Shown in pieces: positions 59,131 through 64,000 of a stretch of 64,000 bases of DNA. The notes under the pieces were generated by a model. That model was not told the DNA's origin and made no database searches. It was given only the letters and a program-made list of their open reading frames with translations. A program made the position numbers and the translations under genes. The DNA is from Dentipellis sp. KUC8613 (Eukaryota; Basidiomycota; Agaricomycetes; Russulales; Hericiaceae), in NCBI GenBank assembly GCA_002286715.1, contig NSJX01000021.1:255905-319904 (forward strand), written 5' to 3'. The stretch's first letter is position 1, and each line of letters opens with the position of its first letter.

Positions 59131-60520
59131 ACACCACTACACGCAATCGCTTCTGCCCTTCGCGTTTATTAGAGACGCGAGGCGGCGCAGCGCCTATATA
59201 TAAGCCAATTCTCCTTCTTGCATGTATCAGCTCCGCACCTATCTATGATCACCATCTCAACGATCTCGCGCACATCTTTCACGCTTTCTGGCCCTTGGTC
59301 TCTCTTCTCTGCTCCCTTTGCGTTCCGGTGGACATTTTGACTCTCTCTCTCTGTGTCCCCCCTCCTCCTCCCCCTGTCCTGTTCAGTGTCCTATCTATCT
59401 GTTCACTTGCCTACTAGCTCCCACTTGATTGTCACATATTCTCCGCTGCTTGTTCACTTACAGTTTGTCTGATCATACACCCATCCAATCCAATCCGGTC
59501 CCGTCCAGTCCAGTCCAGCACCCAGTAACGTTTATGTTCAATTCAATTCAATCCAATCCCGTTTCGTGGTTCTCTCTCCTCCGTTGGCTCGGTCGGTCTT
59601 AGGTCGGTCGGTCGTCGGTCGATGCATAGCTTAGTACCCCTACCCTCCCGCTGCGTGTCGTAATAATACTATCTATTCTGCCTTCTCTTCCTCTTCCTCT
59701 TCTTTCACCGACTCCCCAACCCGTTGTCCTGTTAACGTTCTAGTTATATAGTACCAGTACCGTACATATCGATATCGCAGCCCGCCCTGTCCTCGTCCTC
59801 GTCCCGTCCTCGCCGTCTGCTTCTGCTTGCAATGATGTCTTCTCTACTTCCCCCTCTGCCACCCACACTACACCGTACGCTTTTCTTTTTTTTGCATACC
59901 AATTACAATTCCCATGCGTCTTGATATCGTTGGCCCTCTATCTATCTATCTATCCCGTCCCTTTCGTACGCGTATCCCGAATCCGAATCCCAACCCACGG
60001 TGTCGATATCTTACCCCTCCTACTCCCATTCCCGCTCGCCATTCTGCCATTATCCCATTCTCGCTTGCTTGCCCGCTTGCTTGCTCTCCCAGCCCGGTTG
60101 GGTACATTATTCACTATCCGATTCGTTGTTCGATGTTCGATGTTGCACAGGTATAGGTATAGGTCTGGTTCTGGGTCTGGTTCTGGTTATATACAGTGTA
60201 TAGTACTTTTTTTCTCTTTAGTGATGTTTGATTTGGGGAATGGAGTGATGCGTGTGTGTGTGGATTTTCTGTGCTTGTAAGTCGTAAGTGTTGCGGGCGA
60301 TAAGTTGTTTGCGATTGAATGTTCCTGGGTTTCCTGGAAAGGAATTCGAATGGAAGGGTCATTGACGCCGTCACCGTGGCTTGTACTGCTACGTATACGT
60401 ACGTTGGTCGAGTTGGCCAGCGATTCGGATGTGTGAGCCTCGTGTTTCTCAAACACGCGATACCTGATCCAAGTCAGAGCCTCGCGGCCATGGGTCGCAA
60501 GCTTTGATTCGGACTTTGAA
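59131..60520. other. Downstream region of the Whi3/Scw1-like gene
   Basis: No gene supported. Strikingly pyrimidine-rich with short repeats (CTCTCTCTCT near 59342, TCCAATCC/GTCCAGTCC near 59485-59520, TCGGTCGG near 59590-59615, CTATCTATC near 59938). Part is probably a long 3' untranslated region. Confidence 0.45.
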
Positions 60521-60720
60521 CGCTTTGGTCGCTTTGGACGGGTTGAATGTTTTGGTGGCTTTGGATGCTTTGGATGCTTTGGTCGCTTTGGTTGCTTTGC
60601 TCGCTTTGAATACTTTGGTCACTTTGAATACTTTGGTCGCTTTAGACGCTGTGGACGCTTTAGACGCTGTGGACGCTTTGGGTGCTCTGAACGCTCTTTT
60701 GACATTTTGGTCGCTTTGAA
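60521..60720. repeat. Nine-base minisatellite, unit CGCTTTGGT
   Basis: About 20 imperfect tandem copies of a nine-base unit (CGCTTTGGT, TGCTTTGGA, CACTTTGAA, CGCTGTGGA and similar). Because nine is a multiple of three, one frame stays open and would encode a Leu-Asp/Val-Ala-rich repeat, but there is no other sign of a gene. Confidence 0.85.
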
Positions 60721-61616
60721 TGCCAGCTTCAGTGATGCGCCGGGGCGGGGCGGGGGGGTTCTAGGGTATGTCTTCTAACTTTCTCGCTTTCGAGTCTATG
60801 AACAGGCCTGTGTGTTACTCGGATGCTTTCAGGGGTGCTATGGGCTTCAAGCTCCTGACTTGTTACTCTTCAATTTGGTCCTCGCTCATAGTTGATCTGT
60901 CGCTCTCCTGCCAGTCTCTTCGTACTCGGAAGCACGACTTAGGCTCTAGTTGTGGAGCTGGTATGAAGGTGCGCGGTATCATTTTCGAATACGTCGACAA
61001 TGACGAGCTGGAACTCATTACTAGGTATTTTTCAGGCCGCATTGACGTTACTATACAGATGTTATGAGACTTGAGGGATGTGAAACCTTCGTCTAGCCTC
61101 GGAAATCCAGTCTATTGCGAGGCTCAGGTACAGCCGTGCTAGACCCAAGAGTAACAGCATTGGAACATGAAGCCGGGGAGTAGCGGGCTTGCGGGACAAT
61201 TAGGAGTGCGGCGAGGGTAAGCTGACCTCATTTTGCAGGACAGTGGTTTCTCCATATCTTCTCATCTGCCACAGTTCTCTCCGTCTCCAAGTCCAGGTGA
61301 GCCCTGTATCCGTAATCCCCCACGGGACGATCTTGTATTTCAGCAAAATCCGCGTCAGCCGATGCACCGAAGCCTGCACAGGCATTTCTTGGTGCGCAGG
61401 GGGGTCAGAATTCTTAACTGAATCAGGCCGGAAGTTCCCCTCAAAGTCCAGGAATATCGGCTTCCTTTACGCTAACCATGTGCTACTACCCCCGCTGCTT
61501 CTCGATCTCCTGTTCTCTTCTCTGACGCGGGCTTGACATACCGGGGTCAGTCTCGTACTTTAAGCAGATGTCGCCTCTATGCATCCAGCTCCAGCCTGAG
61601 CACATTGTTGCCGAAC
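60721..61616. other. Intergenic, upstream of sedolisin 2
   Basis: A 99-codon frame at 60768-61067 has no recognisable features and is not accepted as a gene. Confidence 0.4.
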
Positions 61617-63867
61617 ATGGCCAAGTTCAATTTCCTCGCCCTTCTCGTCGCGCTAGCCAGCGCGGCAAACGCGTCGCCGCACTTGTCTCGCTCTATGCAC
61701 GTTCTGCACCGCCGCGACAGCCCGCCTGGTACATTCGTGGAGACCGGTCCTGCTCCTGAGGACCAGGTCTTCGACCTACGCTTTGCGCTCGTGCAGAGTG
61801 ACTTTGCTACGCTGGAGCAGAAGTTGTATGCCGTTAGCACGCCGGGAAATGCTGAGTACGGGCAGCATCTCACCAAGGAAGAGGTCTGTTCACTCTTCTA
61901 GGTTATTCATGTTTCATGGGACTCGGACACTCACGCAGAACTTTACAGGTCGAAGAGCTAGTCCGACCGTCTCCCGACAGCGTATCAGCTTTGGATGCTT
62001 GGCTATCATCGCACAACTTGTCCTCCCAAGCCTATTCACCCGCCGGTGATGTCCGCAGCGTCAGCGTAACGGTCAAGCAGGCCAACGCGTTGCTCGATGC
62101 CGATTACTCCATGTTCACCGATCAGAAGTCTGGGATGCGAGCCATGCGCACGCTCTCGTACTCTGTTCCCAATGAGCTCAAGGAACACGTCAATGTTGTG
62201 TATCCGACGACGAGGTGCGGCATAGCCGTGATGTCTGATCACACGCGGATGGCTGATCTTCACGATTGTGCAGCTTCCCGGCTCCGCTTGCAAGGTCTGC
62301 GAAAGGTTCCCCGCCCAGCAAGTCGGCAGCTGCGAATTTCGATGCTTCAAGTGTGGCCACAGCTCCTGAATCCTGCGCGACGTCATTCAACCCCTCATGC
62401 GCGCAGCAGATGTACGGGATACCTACTCGCCCTGCAACTCAACCCTCGAACCGGCTGGGCGTTATCGGGCTGGCTAGCGAATGGATCTCCAATACCGATT
62501 TGCAGGTAGGTGGAAGTCCCATTCGCTGATTTTATCATCGCCGAAGTAGCATTCCTTTAGATGTTTTTGACGAAATATCGCCCGGATTTACCAGCGTCGA
62601 CGAGCTATCAGGTTGTCTCCATCAGCGGTGGTGTGAACAACCAGAGCGGACCCGGAGAAGAAGCTGTAAGCCATTTTGTGATACATGGCCTCTTGTTCAT
62701 TTTATTCATCCCATTCCTGCGAACACACAACAGGATCTGGACTCTCAATACACGATCGGACTCGCATCTGGTGTCCCGGTCGAATTCCTTACAGTCGGAC
62801 AAGCTGCTGATGATCCCTCTGATGAATCGTTCACAAAGATGGTAGACGGGCTCCTGAATATCACAGACTTGCCTTCCGTCTTGAGCATCAGCTATGCCCT
62901 GCCGGAGGTGTTCACTGACTTTGCTAATGCTAAGTAATTGACATCGTCATTTTCTGATTCAGCGCTAGCACTTATTTCTGATTTCTGCTTCCAGCCACGT
63001 CTGCAACGCCTTCGCCCAGCTCGGGGCCCGTGGAGTCTCCATCTTCGTTGGTTCTGGCGACTGGGGCATCACTGGCGGAGAGGACCCCAACCTGTGCCGC
63101 ACCTTCATCGCCATGGCGCCCAGCTCTTGCCCATAGTGCGCACACTCCTACATTATTTCTTCACACTGACTCTTGAGCACTCACCCCGCCGTTCCATTCT
63201 CATCCGATCTTTCAGCATCACATCCGTCGGCGGTACCCAAGGCGTCAACCCCGAAGTCGCGTGGGACGAAGTGGAGCTGGACGAGGCATCCGGCAGCGGC
63301 TTCTCGAGCTTCTTCCCAATCCCCGCGTACCAGCAGGCCGACGTCCTCGCGTACCAGAAGACGCTCCCGGCGTCGTACGACGGGCTCTACAACAAGACCG
63401 GGCGCGCGTTCCCCGACGTGTCCGCACGCGCGACGCTGGTCGACTTCGTATGGGAGGCGCAGTACATGCAGATCAACGGGACGAGCGCGGCGACGCCCGT
63501 GCTGGCGAGCGTTGCGGCGCTGCTGAATGACGAGCTCGTCGCGGCGGGGAAGAGCCCGATTGGGTTTATGAACCCGTTTATTTATGCGAATAAGGATGCG
63601 TTCAATGATATCACTAGCGGTGAGTCGCATGCATCTTCCATTTGGACACCTTTGAGTATGCTTATCCGGGCCGTTCTTCTCATAGGCAGCAATCCGGCAT
63701 GCAATACGAACGGATTTCCGGCCATCCAAGGGTGGGACGCGGTGCGTAGTGTTTGGCTGTGCTCCTCGCTGGCCCTTTTGCTAATCTGGATCCGCTTGGA
63801 ATTGTCGAAGATCACCGGCGTGGGGACACCTGCCTATTCAAAGCTCAAGACTGCACTCGGACTATGA
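61617..63867 (+). CDS. Sedolisin (S53) tripeptidyl peptidase 2, secreted
   Basis: Second acid serine-carboxyl peptidase, similar along its length to the one at 23476. Exons 61617-61883, 61949-62214, 62274-62505, 62561-62665, 62734-62933, 62995-63135, 63216-63619, 63686-63741 and 63811-63867 join to 575 residues. The number and positions of introns equal those of sedolisin 1. Signal peptide MAKFNFLALLVALASAANA, prodomain (EYGQHLTKEE), catalytic Glu about 289 and Asp about 293 (EADLDSQY, split by an intron), oxyanion Asp about 379 (GSGDWG) and Ser about 494 (NGTSAATP). It ends TGVGTPAYSKLKTALGL. The ATG at 61617 was chosen over 61533 because it starts the signal peptide. Confidence 0.93.
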
Positions 63868-64000
63868 ACTTGTAATTTTGTACCCACAACCTATCTGCCT
63901 GTGTCATATCCCTGCTATCACACCTGAATCCGTCCGTTGTCAAATATGGGGTATCAACGTCGTCCACCGCACCGTCTGAAACACGCCCGCAGGCAAGCTC

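Noticed and set aside
60768..61067. 99-codon frame upstream of sedolisin 2
   Set aside because: No homology recognised, no signal peptide or promoter, and length is within chance expectation.

Overview
This 64 kb window is nuclear DNA of a filamentous basidiomycete, most likely a wood- or litter-decaying agaricomycete. The genes are dense and broken by many 50-70 nt GT-AG introns, often with tiny exons. The set includes secreted sedolisins and pepsin-like proteases, class III chitinases, GH3 beta-glucosidases, the F-box and six-helix membrane families common in Agaricomycetes, and conserved eukaryotic housekeeping genes. No transposon core gene, CRISPR array or bacterial-type operon is visible. 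Exon joins were worked out by eye from frame, splice sites and family consensus, and each CDS listed as complete sums to an intact frame unless stated otherwise.

Layout. 0-12 kb: a decayed aspartic protease fragment, an intact secreted aspartic protease, an F-box/nucleotidyltransferase-like protein (minus), then two tandem GH3 genes (minus). The downstream GH3 copy is a pseudogene with two stop codons and a deletion that removes the catalytic nucleophile; the upstream copy is an intact 848-residue enzyme. 12-25.6 kb: an RNF220-type E3 ubiquitin ligase, three tandem GH18 chitinases with a U2 spliceosomal RNA gene between the first and second, and a convergent sedolisin (minus). 26.6-28.4 kb: the very small TOM7 gene and eIF3f, divergent from a 248 bp shared promoter. 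29-42 kb: six consecutive plus-strand genes, five of them nucleotide-cofactor oxidoreductases (two L-amino-acid-oxidase-like flavoenzymes, an SDR whose catalytic Tyr is Cys, an NAD(P)-binding epimerase/NmrA-like protein and an aldo-keto reductase) plus one six-helix membrane protein. The aldo-keto reductase 3' end and its flank are duplicated in tandem. 44-59 kb: housekeeping genes: a stomatin-like SPFH protein, an EVE-domain THYN1 homologue, the PP4 regulatory subunit 3 (Psy2/SMEK) and a Whi3/Scw1-type RNA-binding protein with a long upstream region. 61.6-63.9 kb: a second sedolisin.

How it fits together. Secreted proteases, chitinases and a beta-glucosidase suggest nutrient scavenging and cell-wall turnover. 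Tandem duplication followed by decay is the main theme: protease, GH3 and aldo-keto reductase each have an intact copy beside a broken one, while all three chitinases are intact. The most novel signals are a pair of short hairpins with an invariant loop and compensatory stem changes in the leaders of chitinases 2 and 3, and the same-strand oxidoreductase run at 29-42 kb, which has no recognisable polyketide, peptide or terpene synthase.
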